Positions 1 to 15,033 are shown, counted from the stretch's first letter. The stretch: 64,000 nt of DNA from Eriocheir sinensis (GCF_024679095.1 NW_026111760.1:1-64000), one strand, 5' to 3'. Notes: generated from the letters alone by a model not told the origin. Program-made: numbers and translations.

Positions 1-2372
1 CAATAAAATAATAAAAATTTGTATGAGAAAAATATATGTACAAAAATGCACATAAAATAAAAGTAAAATTTCCATAAAAATATATATACAAAACACACGA
101 TTAAATAAATGTAAAATGCGTACATAAATAATCTAAATTTGTATAAAACTATAAAAAATACACAAAAGTATTTAAAATTTATTATGAAAAGAAAATATAC
201 AAAATACACATAAAATTGGTAAAATTTGTGTTGAAATCAAATACAAAATATATATAGAATAATGTAAATTTAAGATAGAAAATATATAAACTTAAATACA
301 CTTAAAATAACGTAAATTTGTATTAAATTATATGCAAGACACATTAAATAATGTAAATGTGTATAAAAAAATATATACAAAAAAGAAATAGAATAATGTA
401 AATCCTATCAATATAAATACACAGAATATCAATAAAATAATGTAAATTTGTATGAAAAGAAAGATGCAAAAATTATAAAATAGCGCATTTTTATAAAATA
501 TATATACCAAAACCCATAAAATATTTAAATTTGTATTTAAATAAATATACAAAATGAATATACAGTAAGGTAAATGTGTATTGAAAGAGATATTCAAAAT
601 ACATATAAAACAAAGTAAATTTGTTTCAAAATATATATACGAATACACATAAAATAATATAGATTTCTATAGAAATATATATACAAAATACATGAAATTA
701 TTTAAATACGTATAAAATATATATACATAATACATATCTAGGTAAATTCGTGTCAAAATAAATAAACAAAATATCATGAAAAGAATAATGTATTTGTATG
801 AAAATAAATAATAGATAATAAATTTGTATGAAATATATATGCAAGAGACACATTAAATAATGTAAATATGTATAAAAAATATATATATACAAAAACAAAT
901 AGAATAATGTGAAATCATCAAAATAAATACACCGAATATTAATAAAATAAATGTAAATTTGTATAAAATAAAAGATGCAAAATTCCCATCAAATAGCGCA
1001 TTTCTTATAAAAATATATATAACAAAATACACATAAAATATTTAAATTTGTATTGAAATAAATATACAAAAAGCACATACAATAAGGTAAATTTGTATTG
1101 AAAGAGATATGGAAAAATACATATAAAACAATGTAAATTTGTTTCAAAATATATATAGAATACACATAAAATAACGTAGATTTCTAAAAATATAAAAAAA
1201 ATACACATAATATAAAGAAAATACGTAAAAAAATAGATATACAAAATACAAATATAATAATGTAAAATTGTTTTAAAAAATAAACAGAATATAAATAAAA
1301 TAATGTAAATTTGTATGAAAATAAAAATGCAAAATACCCATATAATAAAGCATATTTTATAAAATACATATAAAAAATACACATAACATAATTAAATTTG
1401 TATTAAAACTAATATACAAAATGCATATACAATAAGGTAAATTTGTATTGAAAAAATATGCAAAATACACATAAAGCAGTGTAAATTTATTTAAAAATCT
1501 AAAAAAGAATACTCATAAATCAACGTAGATTTCTATAGAGATATATATACAAAATACACATCAAATGATGTAAACACGTATAAAAATATATATATAAATT
1601 CGCGTCAAAATAAATAAACAAAATATCAATAAAAGAATGTGTATTTGTATGAAAATAGATATACAATATACACATAAAATCACCTAAATTTGTATAAAAC
1701 TATATACAAAAATACACAAAAATAATTTTAATTTGTATGAAAATAAATATACAAAATACACATAAAATTAGGTAAATTTGTATTGAAATACATTTACAAA
1801 ATACACATAAAATAATGTAAATTTGAATGAAAATATATAAACAAATACACTTAAAATAATGTAGATTTATATAAAATATATATACAAAATACACATTAAA
1901 TAATGTAAATATGTATAAAAAAATATACACAAAACACAAATAGAATAATATAAAATCGTATCAAAATAAATACACAGAATATTAATAAAATAATGTAATT
2001 TTGTATGAAAATTAAGATGCAGAATACCCATATAATAACGCATTTTTTATAAAAATATTTATACCAAGACACATAAAATATTTGAGTTTGTATTAAAATA
2101 AATATACAAAATGCACATACAATAATGTAAATTTGTATTGAAATAGATATGCAAAATACATATAAAACCATGTAAATTTTTTTCAAAATATATATACGAA
2201 TACACATAAAATAACGTAGATTTCTATGAAAATAAATATACAAAATACACATAAAAAAAGTAAATACGTATAAAAGGTATACAAAATACACATAAAATAA
2301 TGTAAACTCGTATCAAAATAAATAAACAAAATACTTATAAAAGAATGTGTATTGTATTAATATAAATATACA
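1..2372 (-). repeat. 45-bp AT-rich satellite, minus orientation
   Basis: Degenerate tandem monomers of about 45 bp. On the complementary strand each carries the words TACAAATTTAC and TTTTATGTGTATTTTG. Units differ by substitutions and by indels of 1-3 bases. The stretch corresponds to 26030-28450. Its first 1.56 kb also resembles 6200-7790. Compared with 26030 onward, the first 1.6 kb has many one-base homopolymer differences and a gap of about 23 bp near 1590. No gene is supported. Confidence 0.9.
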
Positions 2373-4003
2373 AACTACAATGTGTATTTTGTATATTTAT
2401 TTTCATACAAATTGAAATTATTTTTGTCTATTTTTTTATATATTTTCATACAAATTTTCGTTATTTTATGTGTATTTTGTATATTTATTTTTTCTACAAA
2501 TATACGTTCTTTTATCTGAATTTTGTTTATTGAATTTGAAACGAATTTCCCTTATTTTTTATATCTATTTTCATACAAATTAAAATACTTCTGTGTATTT
2601 TTGTATATAGTTTTATATAAATTTACGTTATTTTATGTGTATTTTGTATATTTATATTTATACAAATACAACTTCTTTTATTGGTATTTTGTATATTTAT
2701 TTTGATACGAATTTATATTATTTTATGTGTATTTTGTATGCATTTTTTTATACGTATTTACTTCATTTTATGTTTATTTTGTATATATTTTATAGAAATC
2801 TACGCTATATTATGTGTATTCGTTTATATATTTTGAAACAAATTTACATTGTTTTATATGTATTTTGCATATCTATTTCAATACAAATTTACCTTATTGT
2901 ATGTGTTTTTTATATATTCATTTTAATTGAAATTTATTTTTTCTTTTATTGGTATTTTGTATATTTATTTTGATACGAATTTACATTATTTTATGTGTAT
3001 TTTGTATACATTTTTTTAAACGTATTTACTTCATTTTATGTGTATTTTGTATATATATTTTTATAGAAATCTACGTTATTTTATGTGTATTCGTATATAT
3101 TTTGAAACAAATTTACATTGTTTTATATGTATTTTGCATATATATTTCAATACAAATTTACCTTATTGTATGTGTTTTTTATATATTTATTTTAATTGAA
3201 TTATTTTTTTCTTTTTTATAAATAAAAAAATGCGTTATTTTATGGGTATTTTGCCTCTTTATTTTCATACAAATTTACATTATTTTATTAATATTCTGTG
3301 TATTTATTTTGATACGATTTTACATTATTCTATATGTGTTTTGTATATATTTTTATGAAATTTACGTTTTTAAGTGTATTTGTTTATGTCTTTTCATTCA
3401 AATTTACATTATTTATATGTATTTTTATGTATTTCAATACAAATTTACCTTATTTTATGTGTATTTTGTATATTTATTTTCATACAAATTTAAAATATTT
3501 TTGTGTATTTTTGTATTAGTTTGATACAAATTTAGGATATTTTATGTGTATTTTGTATATCTATTTTCATACAAATACACATTCTTTTATTGATATTTTG
3601 TTTATTTATTTTGACGCGAATTTACAGTATTTAATGTGTATTTTGTATATATATTTTTATACGTATTTACATCATTTCATGTGTATTTTGTATATATATT
3701 CCTATAGAAATCTACGTTATTTTATGTGTATTCGTATATATATTTTGAAACAAATTTACATTGTTTTATGTGTATTTTTGCGTTTTTTTTCAATACAAAC
3801 TTACCTTATTGTATGTGGATTTTGAATATTAATTTTAATACAAATTAAATTATTCTATGTGTATTTTTGTATATGTATTTTTAAAAAAAATATTCTTTAT
3901 TTTATGGGTATTTTGCATCTTTATTTTCATACAAATTTAAATTATTTTATTGATATTCTGTGTACTTATTTTCATACGATTTTATATTATTCTATGTATA
4001 ACA
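2373..4003 (+). repeat. 45-bp satellite, plus orientation
   Basis: The same monomer family on the opposite strand, starting abruptly at about 2373. The stretch corresponds nearly base for base to 28451-30083. Distinct monomer variants recur in fixed order, for example one reading GTATTCGTATATATATTTTG followed by one reading TATTTTGCATATCTATTTC. Nothing else is visible. Confidence 0.9.
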
Positions 4004-6172
<2,169 letters not shown>

Positions 6173-7785
6173 GTATCAAAATAAATAAACAAAATAGCAA
6201 TAAAATAATGTAAATTTGTATGAGAAAACATATACAAATACATAAAATAACGCAAATTTCTAAAAAAATATATGGACAAAGATGCACAGAAAATAAAGTA
6301 AATTTGCATAAAAATATATATACAAAACACATTAAATAATGTAAATGCGTACATAAAATAACCTAAATTTGTATAAAACTATATACAGAAATACACAAAA
6401 ATATTTAAAATTTGTATGAAAAGAAAGATACAACATACACATAAAATTAGGTAAATTTGTATTGAAATACATATACAAAATACACATAAAATAATGTAAA
6501 TTTGAAAGAAAATATATAAACAAATACACTTAAAATAACGTAAATTTGTATAAAATATATATGCAAGATACACATTAAATAATGAAAATGTTTATAAAAA
6601 TATATATACAAAAAAAAAAATAGAATAACGTAAAATCCTATCAATATAAATACACAGAATATCAATAAAATAATGTAAATTTGTATGAAAAGAAAGATGC
6701 AAAATTCCCATAAAATAGCGCATTTTTTATAAAAAATATATATAACAAAATACACATAAAATATTTAAATTTGTATTGAAATAAATATACAAAATGCATA
6801 TACAGTAAGGTAAATATGTATTGAAAGAGATATTCAAAAATACATATAAAACAAATTAAATTTGTTTCAAAATATATATACGAATACACATAAAATAACG
6901 TAGATTTCTATAGAAAAATATATAAGAAAATACACATGAAATTATGTAAATACCTATAAAAATATATACAAAATACATATCTAGGTAAATTCGTGTCAAA
7001 ATAAATAAACAAAATATCATGAAAAGAATGTGTATTTGTATGAAAATAAATAATAGATAATAAATTTGTATGAAATATATATGCAAGATACACATTAAAT
7101 AATGTAAATATGTATAAAAAATATATATACAAAAAACAAATAGAATAATGTGAAATCGTATCAAAATAAATACACCGAATATTAATAAAATAATGTAAAT
7201 TTGTATGAAAATAAAGATGCAAAATTCCCATCAAATAGCGCATTTCTTATAAAAATATATATACCAGAATACACGTAAAATATTTAAATTTGTGTTGAAA
7301 TAAATATACAAAATGCACATACAATAAGGTAAACTTGTATTGAAAGAGATATGCAAAAATACATATAAAACAATGTAAATTTCTTTCAAAATATATATAC
7401 GAATACACATAAAATAACGTAGATTTCTATAAAAATATATATACAAAATACACATAAAATTAAGTAAATACCTATAAAAATAGATATACAAAATACACAT
7501 AGAATAATGTAAAATTGTTTAAAAAAAATAAACAGAATATAAATAAAATAATGTAAATTTGTATGAAAATAAAAATGCAAAATACCCATAAAATAAAGCA
7601 TATTTTATAAAATTACATATACAAAATACACATAGCATAATTATATTTGTATGAAAATTAATATACAAAATCCATATACAATAAGGTAAATTTGTATTGA
7701 AAAATATGCAGAATACACATAAAACAGTGTAAATTTATTTCAAAATCTATATACGAATACTCATAAATCAACGTAGATTTATATA

Positions 7786-7870
<85 letters not shown>

Positions 7871-10525
7871 CACATTAAGTAATGTAAATTCGCGTCAAAA
7901 TAAATAAACAAAATATCAATAAAAGAATAATGTAAATTTGTATGAGAAAACATATACAAATACATATAAAATAACGCTAATTTCTATAAAATATATGTCC
8001 AAAAATGAACGTAAAATAAAGTAGCTTTGGATAAAAATATATATACAAAACACACATTAAATAATGTAAATGCGTACGTACAAAAACCTAAATTTGTATA
8101 AAATTATATACAAAATACACAAAATAATTTAAATTTGTCTGAAAAGAAATATACAAAATACACATAAAATTAGGTTAATTTGTATTGAAATACATATACA
8201 AAATACACATAAAATAATGTAAATTTGCAAGAAAATATATAAACAAATACACATATAATAACGTAAATTTGTATGAAATATATATACAAAATACACATTA
8301 AATAATGTAAATATGTATAAAAAAAAATATATACAAAACACAAATAGAATAATGTAAAATCGTATCAAAATATATACACAGAATATTAATAAAATAATGT
8401 AAATTTGTATGAAAATTAAGATGCAAAATACCTGTAAAATAACTCATTTTTTATAAAATTATTGATACCAAAATACACATAAAATATTTGAACTTTTATT
8501 AAAATAAATATACAAAATGCACATACAATAAGGTAAATTTGTATTGAAACAGATATGCAAAATACATATAAAATAATGTAAATTTGTTTCAAAATATATA
8601 TACGAATACACATAAAATAACGTAGATTTTTATAAAAATACATATACAAAATACACATAAAATAAAGTAAATACATATAAAGAAATGTATACAAAATACA
8701 CATAAAATAATGTAAATTCGTATAAATGTAAATAAACAATATACCAATAAAAGAATGTGTATTTTTATAAATATAAATATACAAAATGCACATAAAATAA
8801 CGTAAATTTATATAAAGCTATATACATAAAATAACGCAAACTTCTATAAAAATATATGTACAAAAATGAACATTAAATAAATTTGCATAAAAAATATATA
8901 CACAAAACACACATTAGATAATGTAAATGAGTATAAAAATATGTATACAAAATACCTATGAAATAATCTAAATTCGTATCGAATTAAATTAAGAAACACC
9001 ATTAAAATAATGTAATTTTGGATGAAAATATATATACAAAATACACATAAAATAACCTAAATACAAATACAAATATACACATAAAATAATTTAAAATTGA
9101 ATGAACTAAATATACAAAATAAACAAAAAATAAGGTAAATTTGTAATGAAATATATGAAAAAATACTCATAAAATAATATATATTTGTAGGAAAATATTA
9201 TATATACAAATACACATTAAATAATATGAATTTGTATAAAATTTGGATCAAAATATATACTTATACACACAATAAAATAACGTAATTTTTTTATGAAAAT
9301 GTATATACAAAATACACATAAAATAATTTAAATACGTAGAAAAATATATATACAAAAAACACATAAAATAATGTAAATATGTATGAAAATATATAAACAA
9401 ATACACATAAAATAATGTAAATTTGGATAAAATATATATACAAAATGAACATTAAATAATGTAAATATGTATAAAAAAATATATACAAAAAACATATAAA
9501 ATAATGTTAAATCGTATCAAAATAAATAAAGAGAATATCAATAAAATAATGTAAATTTGTATGAAAATAAAGATGCAAAATATCCATATAATAACGCATA
9601 TTTGCATAAAAATATATACAAAAATACATATAAAATAATTAAATTTGTATTAAAATAAATATACAAAATGCACGTACAATAAAGTAAATTTGTATTGAAA
9701 TAGATATGCAAAATAAACATTAATAATGTAAATTTGTATCAAAATATATATACGAATACTTATAAAATAGAGTAAATTTCTATGAAAATATATATACAAA
9801 ATAGATATACAAAATACACTTATAACTAGTTAAATTTGTATTTGAATACATGTATAAAAAACACATAAAATAATGTAGATTTGTATGAAATGAAAACAAA
9901 TACATTTTATATAAAATATATATACAAAATACACATAGAATAATGTAAAATCATATCAAAATAAATACACAGAATATCAATAAAATAATGTAAATTTGTA
10001 TGAAAATAAAGATGCAAAATACCCATAAAATAAAGCATATTTTTATAAAAATACATATACAAAAATACACATAGATTAATCAAATTTGTATTAAAATTAA
10101 TATACAAAATGCACATACAATAAGGTAAATTTGTATTGAAAAAATATGCAACATACACATAAAACAATGTAAATTTGTTTCAAAATATATATACGAATAC
10201 ACATAAAATAACGCAGATTTCTATTGAAATATATTTACAAAATACACTTGAAATAATGTAAATACGTATAAAAATATATATACAAAATTCACATTAAATA
10301 ATGTTAATTCGTGTCAAAATAACTAAACAAAATATCATGAAAAGAATGTGTATTTGTATGAAAATAGATATACAAAATACACATAAAATAACATAAATTT
10401 GTATAAAACTATAAACAAAAATACACAAAAATAATTTAAACTTGTATGAAAATAAATATACAAAAAACATATGAAATTAGGTAAATTTGTATTGAAATAC
10501 ATATACAAAATACACATAAAATAAT
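6173..10525 (-). repeat. 45-bp satellite, long minus-oriented run
   Basis: About 4.35 kb of minus-oriented monomers containing a (TA)n tract at 7789-7865. The part from about 8856 belongs to a 2.88-kb higher-order unit. Positions 9917-10327 are present here and in the units at 15034 and 17912, but absent from the block B counterparts at 35946 and 41533. No gene is supported. Confidence 0.9.
7789..7865. repeat. (TA)n microsatellite inside minus satellite
   Basis: About 77 bp of TA dinucleotides. At the matching place in block B (about 33830-33892) there is ordinary satellite with only a short TA stretch. Here the tract therefore replaced or absorbed roughly one and a half monomers, or the reverse happened in B. 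Confidence 0.95.
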
Positions 10526-10535
10526 GGAAATTTCC
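10526..10535. other. GGAAATTTCC palindrome at strand switch
   Basis: A perfect 10-bp palindrome exactly where the satellite flips from minus to plus. It is conserved at 16703, 36145, 41732, 47713 and 53489. At 19576 and 50592 it is altered to GGAAATTTTC. Confidence 0.85.
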
Positions 10536-10925
10536 AAAAATCCAAAAATACGAATTTAGATTATTTCATAGGTATTTTGTATACATATTTTTATACTCAT
10601 TTACATTATCTAATGTGGGTTTTGTATATATTTTTTATTCAAACTAATATTATGTGCATTTTTGTACATGTATTTTATTGAAACTTAAAACGTTATTTTA
10701 TGTGTATTTTGTATGTTTTCATACAAATTTACATTATTTAATTAGTTTTTGTTTATTTATTTTGATACGAATGACTTGATTATTTATGTATTTTGTAAAT
10801 ATTTTTTATACGTATTTACATTACTTAATGTGTATTTTGTTTATATATTTTTTTACAAGTTTACGTTATTATATGTGTATTTGTTAAAAATATTTTGAAA
10901 CGAATTTACTTTATTTTATGTTGGA
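10536..10925 (+). repeat. Inverted island of the higher-order unit
   Basis: About 390 bp of plus-oriented monomers inside an otherwise minus-oriented unit. It returns to minus near the word TTATTTTATGTTGGATAAAA. The same island is at 16713, 19586, 36155, 41742, 47723 and 50602. Confidence 0.87.
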
Positions 10926-11735
10926 TAAAAATATATATACAAAACACACATTAAATAATGTAAATGCGTACGTAAATAACCTAAATTTGTATAAATCTAT
11001 ATACAAAAATACCAAAAAATAAATTAAATTTGTCTGAAAAGAAATATACAAAATACACATAAAATTAGGATAATTTGTATTGAAATACATATACAAAATA
11101 CACATAAAATAATGTAAATTTACAAGAAAATATATAAACAAATACACATATAATGTAAATTTCTATGAAATCTATATACAAAATACACATTAAATAATGT
11201 AAATATGTATAAAAAATATATACAAAACACAAATAGAATAATGTAAAATCGTATCAAAATATTTACACAGAATATTAATAAAATAATGTAAATTTGTATG
11301 AAAATTAAGATGCAAAATACCTATAAAATAACGCATTTTTTATAAAATTATTGATTCCAAAATACACATAAAATATTTGAACTTGTATTTAAATAAATAT
11401 ACAAAATGCACATACAATAAGGTAAATATGTATTGAAATATATATGCAAAATACATATAAAATAATGTAAATTTGTTTCAAAATATATATACGAATACAC
11501 ATAAAATAACGTAGATTTCTATAAAAATACATATACAAAATACACATAAAATTAAGTAAATACGTATAAAAAAATGTATACAAAATACACATAAAATAAT
11601 GTAAATTCGTATAAATGTAAATAAACAATATACCAATAAAAGAATGTGTATTTGTATAAATATAAATATACAAAATGCACATAAAATAACGTAAATTTAT
11701 ATAAAACTATATACATAAAATAATGCAAATTTCTA
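10926..11735 (-). repeat. 45-bp satellite up to retrotransposon copy 1
   Basis: Minus-oriented monomers ending at TTCTA next to the element's poly(T). An uninterrupted version of the junction is visible at about 17891-17940. Confidence 0.9.
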
Positions 11736-11837
11736 TTTTTTTTTTTTCTCACAGCAAAGGAGACAGCTCAAGGGCACAAAAAATTAAAGCTACTCGCTGC
11801 TCCTAAAAAGAATCCAAAGAGGTGGCCGAAAGATAAG
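11736..11837 (-). other. 3' UTR and poly(A) of retrotransposon copy 1
   Basis: About 90 bp between the C-terminal stop (TGA, complement of 11838-11840) and the poly(A), which is twelve T on the plus strand at 11736-11747. Relative to copies 2 and 3 it lacks about 20 bp next to the GCTACTCGCTGCTCC word. A 3' poly(A) with no LTR is typical of target-primed insertion. Confidence 0.85.
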
Positions 11838-13575
11838 TCAGTTTCGGGAGGAGAGGTGTCCTGATACCCTCCTCTTGAAAGAGTTCAAGTCGTAGGCAGG
11901 AGGAAATACAGATGAAGGAAGATTGTTCCAGAGTTTACCAGCGTGAGGGATGAAAGAGTGAAGATGCTGGTTAACTCTTGCATAAGGGTTTGGACAGTAT
12001 AGGGATGAGCATGAGTAGAAAGTCGAGTGCAGCGGGGCCGCGGGAGGGGGGGAGGCATGCAGTTAGCAAGTTCAGAAGAGCAGTCAGCGTGGAAATATCG
12101 ATAGAAGATAGAAAGAGAGGCAACATTGCGGCGGAATTGAAGAGGTAGAAGACTATCAGTATGAGGAGGAGAGCTGATGAGACGAAGAGCCTTTGCCTCC
12201 ACTCTGTCCAGAAGAGCTGTGTGAGTGGAGCCCCCCCACACATGAGATGCATACTCCATACGAGGGCGGACAAGGCCCCTGTATATGGACAGCAACTGTG
12301 CAGGGGAGAAGAACTGGCGGAGACGGTACAGAACGCCCAGCCTCGAGGAAGCTGATTTAGTAAGAGATGATATATGAAGTTTCCAGTTGAGATTTTGAGT
12401 TAAGGATAGACCGAGGATGTTTAGTGTTGAGGAAGGTGATAGCTGGGTGTTGTCAAAGAATAGGGGATAGTTGTTTGGAAGATTGTGTCGAGTGGATAGG
12501 TGGAGAAACTGTGTTTTTGAGGCGTTGAAGGACACCAGGTTCTTCTTGCCCCAATCGGAAATAATAGTAAGGGCTGAGGCTAAGCGTTCTGCAGCCTCCA
12601 GCCTTGAGTCGTTAAGTTCCTGAAGGGTGGGTCTTCTATTAAAAGAAGTTGAATAATGCAGAGTGGAATCATCGGCGTAGGAATGGATAGGACAGTTCGT
12701 TTTGGAAAGAAGATCATCAATGAACAACAGAAAAAGAGTGTGAGATAGGACAGAAACCTGTGGGACACCACTGTTAATAGATTTATGTGAAGAACAGTGA
12801 CCGTCTACCACGGCAGAAATAGAACGGTCAGAAAGGAAACTGGAGATAAAGGTACAGAGAGAAGGATAGAAACCGTAGGAGGGTAGTTTAGAAAGCAAAG
12901 ATTTGTGCCAGACCCTATCAAAAGCCTTTGATATGTCCAGCGCAATAGCAAAAGTTTCACCGAAACGGCTAAGAGAGGATGACCAAGAGTCAGTTAAGAA
13001 GGCTAGGAGATCACCAGTAGAACGCCCCTTGCGGAACCCATACTGGCGATCAGATAGAAGGTCAGAAGTGGAAAGGTGCTTTTGAATCTTACGGTTAAGG
13101 ATTGATTCAAAAGCTTTAGATAGACAAGAAAGTAAAGCAATAGGACGGTAGTTTGAGGGATTGGAGCGGTCACCCTTCTTAGGTACAGGCTGTGTGAAGG
13201 CATACTTCCAGCAAGAAGGAAAGGTAGATGTTGACAGGCAGAGGCGAAAGAGTTTGACCAGGCAGGGTGACAGCACGGAGGCACAGTTTTTAAGGACAAT
13301 AGGAGGCACTCCATCAGGTCCATAAGCCTTCTGAGGATTGAGGCCAGAGAGGGCATAGAAAACATCATTTTGAAGAATCTTTATAACAGGCATAAAGGAG
13401 TCAGAGGGGGAAGAGTAGGAATATGCCCAGAATCGTCCAGAGTGGAGTTTTGAGACAAAGTTTGAGAGAAGAGTTCAGCCTTAGAGATAGATGAGACGGC
13501 AGTGTTGCCGTCAGGACTGAGGAGTGGAGGGAAAGATGAAGAAGTGAAGTTGGAGGAGATGTTTTTGGCTAGATG
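11838..13575 (-). pseudogene. Reverse transcriptase domain, retrotransposon copy 1 (broken)
   Basis: This would synthesise cDNA from the element's RNA at the nicked target. The main frame is 13393 to 11885 (502 codons). Visible RT motifs, numbered from MPVIKILQND: template-binding NYRPIALLS near 81, GFRKGRSTGDLL near 119, motif A ALDISKAFD with Asp153, motif B near 209, the YADD motif with Asp241-Asp242, and the downstream ILGLSLTQNLNW. Motif B reads SGVPQVSVLSHT, where copy 3 has SGVPQGSVLSPT, so Gly-to-Val and Pro-to-His changes probably kill activity. A one-base loss near 11983-11985 shifts the frame. The true C-terminal part, with HAGKLWNNLPSSVFPP, continues in another frame and stops at 11838. 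The linker 13394-13575 is also out of frame relative to the endonuclease. Confidence 0.93.
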
Positions 13576-14789
13576 CTAGAAGTCACGGGAAGAGTTAGAG
13601 AAAGCAAGGTTTTGACATTTTCTATTAATGAAAGAATTTTTGGTTAGTCGGAGAATAGATTTGGCACGATTTCGGGCAGAAATGTAAAGTTCATAATTAG
13701 CATTAGTTTGAAGGCTCTGGTATCTTTTGTGAGCTACCTCTCTATCATTGACAGCACGAGAACAAGCGTGATTAAACCAAGGCTTTTTAGCGTGAGGAGA
13801 AGAGAAAGAACGAGGAATGTATGCCTCCATTCCAGAGACAATCACCTCTGTGATGCGCTGAGCACACACAGAGGGGTCTCTATCCTGGAAGCAATAATCA
13901 TTCCACGGGAAATCGGAAAAGTACATCCTCAGGTCGTCCCACCGAGCTGAAGCAAAATGCCAGAAGCATCGCCTCTTCGGTGGGTCCAGAGGATGTACTG
14001 GAGCGATAGGACAGGCTGCAGAAATAAGATTGTGATCGGAGGAGCCCAACGGAGAGAACAGTTTGACAGAATAAGCAGAAGGGTTTGAGGTAAGGAAGAG
14101 GTCTAGAATGTTGGGTCGATCTCCAAGACGGTCAGGAATACGTGTAGGGTGCTGGACCAACTGCTCTAGGTCGTTGAGGATAGCAAAGTTGTAGGCTTGT
14201 TCACCAGGATGGTCAGTGAAAGAGGATGAAAGCCAAAGCTGGTGGTGAACATTGAAATCTCCTAGGATGGAGATTTCAGCGAAGGGAGAGTGGGTCAAGA
14301 TGTGCTCCACTTTAGAATTCAAATAGTCAAAGAATTTTACATAGTTGGTAGAGTTAGGTGAGAGATAAACAGCACAGATGTATTTAGTAATAGAATGACA
14401 GTGAAGTCTTAACCAGATGGTGGAAAATTCAGAAGAGTCAAGGTCGTGGGCACGAGAGGCAGTGATGTCGTTGCGCACGTAGGCGCAACATCCAGCTTTG
14501 GATTGAAATTTAGGATAGAGATAGTAGGAGGGAACAGAGTAGAGATTGCTGTCAGTAGCCTCAGAAACCTGTGTTTCGGTAAGGAAGAGAAGGTGAGGTT
14601 TAGAGGAGGAGAGATGATGTTCCACAGAATGAAAATTAGAGCGAAGACCGCGAATGTTGCAGAAATTGAGAAGAAAGAGGTTCGAGGAGTTATCAAGACA
14701 CCTCTCGGGTCGGCAGCCAGAAGGGGAGTCCTCCCTGGGAATTTGGTCCCCCCAGGCGGGGACCACGAGGCATTGCTTAATTGAGCCAT
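13576..14789 (-). pseudogene. AP-endonuclease domain, retrotransposon copy 1 (broken)
   Basis: The N-terminal part of the retrotransposon polyprotein. It belongs to the exonuclease-endonuclease-phosphatase fold that nicks target DNA before reverse transcription. The likely ATG is at 14789-14787 (MAQLSNAS). A frameshift before about 14720 moves into the main frame 14766-13576 (396 codons). Catalytic motifs in that frame: Asn37 in CNIRG, Glu64 in LTETQ, Asp170-Asn172 in GDFN, and Asp244-His245 in SSDHN. All are present, so this is the best preserved endonuclease of the three copies. The frame ends at an in-frame TAG (complement of 13576-13578) right after NSSRDF. The text then continues as HLAKNISSNF, so a sense codon, probably Trp, has become a stop. 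Both other copies carry the same stop. Confidence 0.92.
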
Positions 14790-15033
14790 TTTGAATTTTG
14801 AATTTTGGAAAAAGGTGTATATGTTATGTGAATGTAGTGTGGTGTGGATAAAGAGAGGATCTGTCTTTAGAGAGCATGCTGAACTACTCTCCGGTGTTGG
14901 TGAGACAATAGGGAAACGGTTAGTGAGGACATGGGAAGGGTCTTTGGAGGGCTTCAGCTCCCTTCTCACCTCCCATATATACCTCACCGGGAGTGGCTTG
15001 CGCCTGTTCGGTAGGTGTCTTCCTACCTACTCC
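14790..15033 (-). other. 5' leader of retrotransposon copy 1
   Basis: About 244 bp upstream of the ATG. The 5' tip can fold, with arms GTAGGT and ACCTAC at 15011-15016 and 15025-15030. No gag-like ORF is visible. All three copies begin at the same base, which fits either a true 5' end or one truncated ancestor. Confidence 0.75.

Larger units (their letters stand above)
8856..11735 (-). repeat. 2.88-kb higher-order repeat unit 1
   Basis: From the marker ATGTACAAAAATGAACATT at 8856 to the retrotransposon junction. The same order of monomer variants recurs at 15034-17911 and 17912-20797. Each unit contains an inverted island of about 390 bp, here 10536-10925, bounded on its left by GGAAATTTCC. 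Confidence 0.85.
11736..15033 (-). mobile_element. Non-LTR (Jockey-like) retrotransposon, copy 1
   Basis: A GC-richer island of about 3.3 kb in AT satellite. On the minus strand it reads: 5' leader (15033-14790), endonuclease and reverse transcriptase coding sequence, short 3' UTR, and a poly(A) seen as twelve T at 11736-11747. There are no terminal repeats and no upstream gag-like ORF. Comparison with the uninterrupted satellite at 17891-17940 places the left flank at TTCTA and the right flank at ATATGTAC. About 6-7 bp of target are missing and no target-site duplication is obvious. Coding capacity is destroyed by a stop between the domains and by several frameshifts. This is the only copy that keeps the 3' RT region deleted in copies 2 and 3. 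Jockey-type assignment rests on domain order and motif wording. Confidence 0.93.

Noticed and set aside
2373..4003. CRISPR-like regular repeats
   Set aside because: The repeat is continuous and degenerate, without unique spacers of constant length, and no cas genes are present. The context is eukaryotic.
13003..13368. Minus-strand 121-codon frame overlapping the RT, repeated in all copies
   Set aside because: It is a shifted frame of the RT coding sequence; the RT motifs are in the other frame.
11736..15033. Host gene with introns in the GC-rich islands
   Set aside because: Endonuclease followed by reverse transcriptase, a 3' poly(A) and a lack of splice-bounded structure identify a LINE. 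The breaks are stops and one-base shifts.
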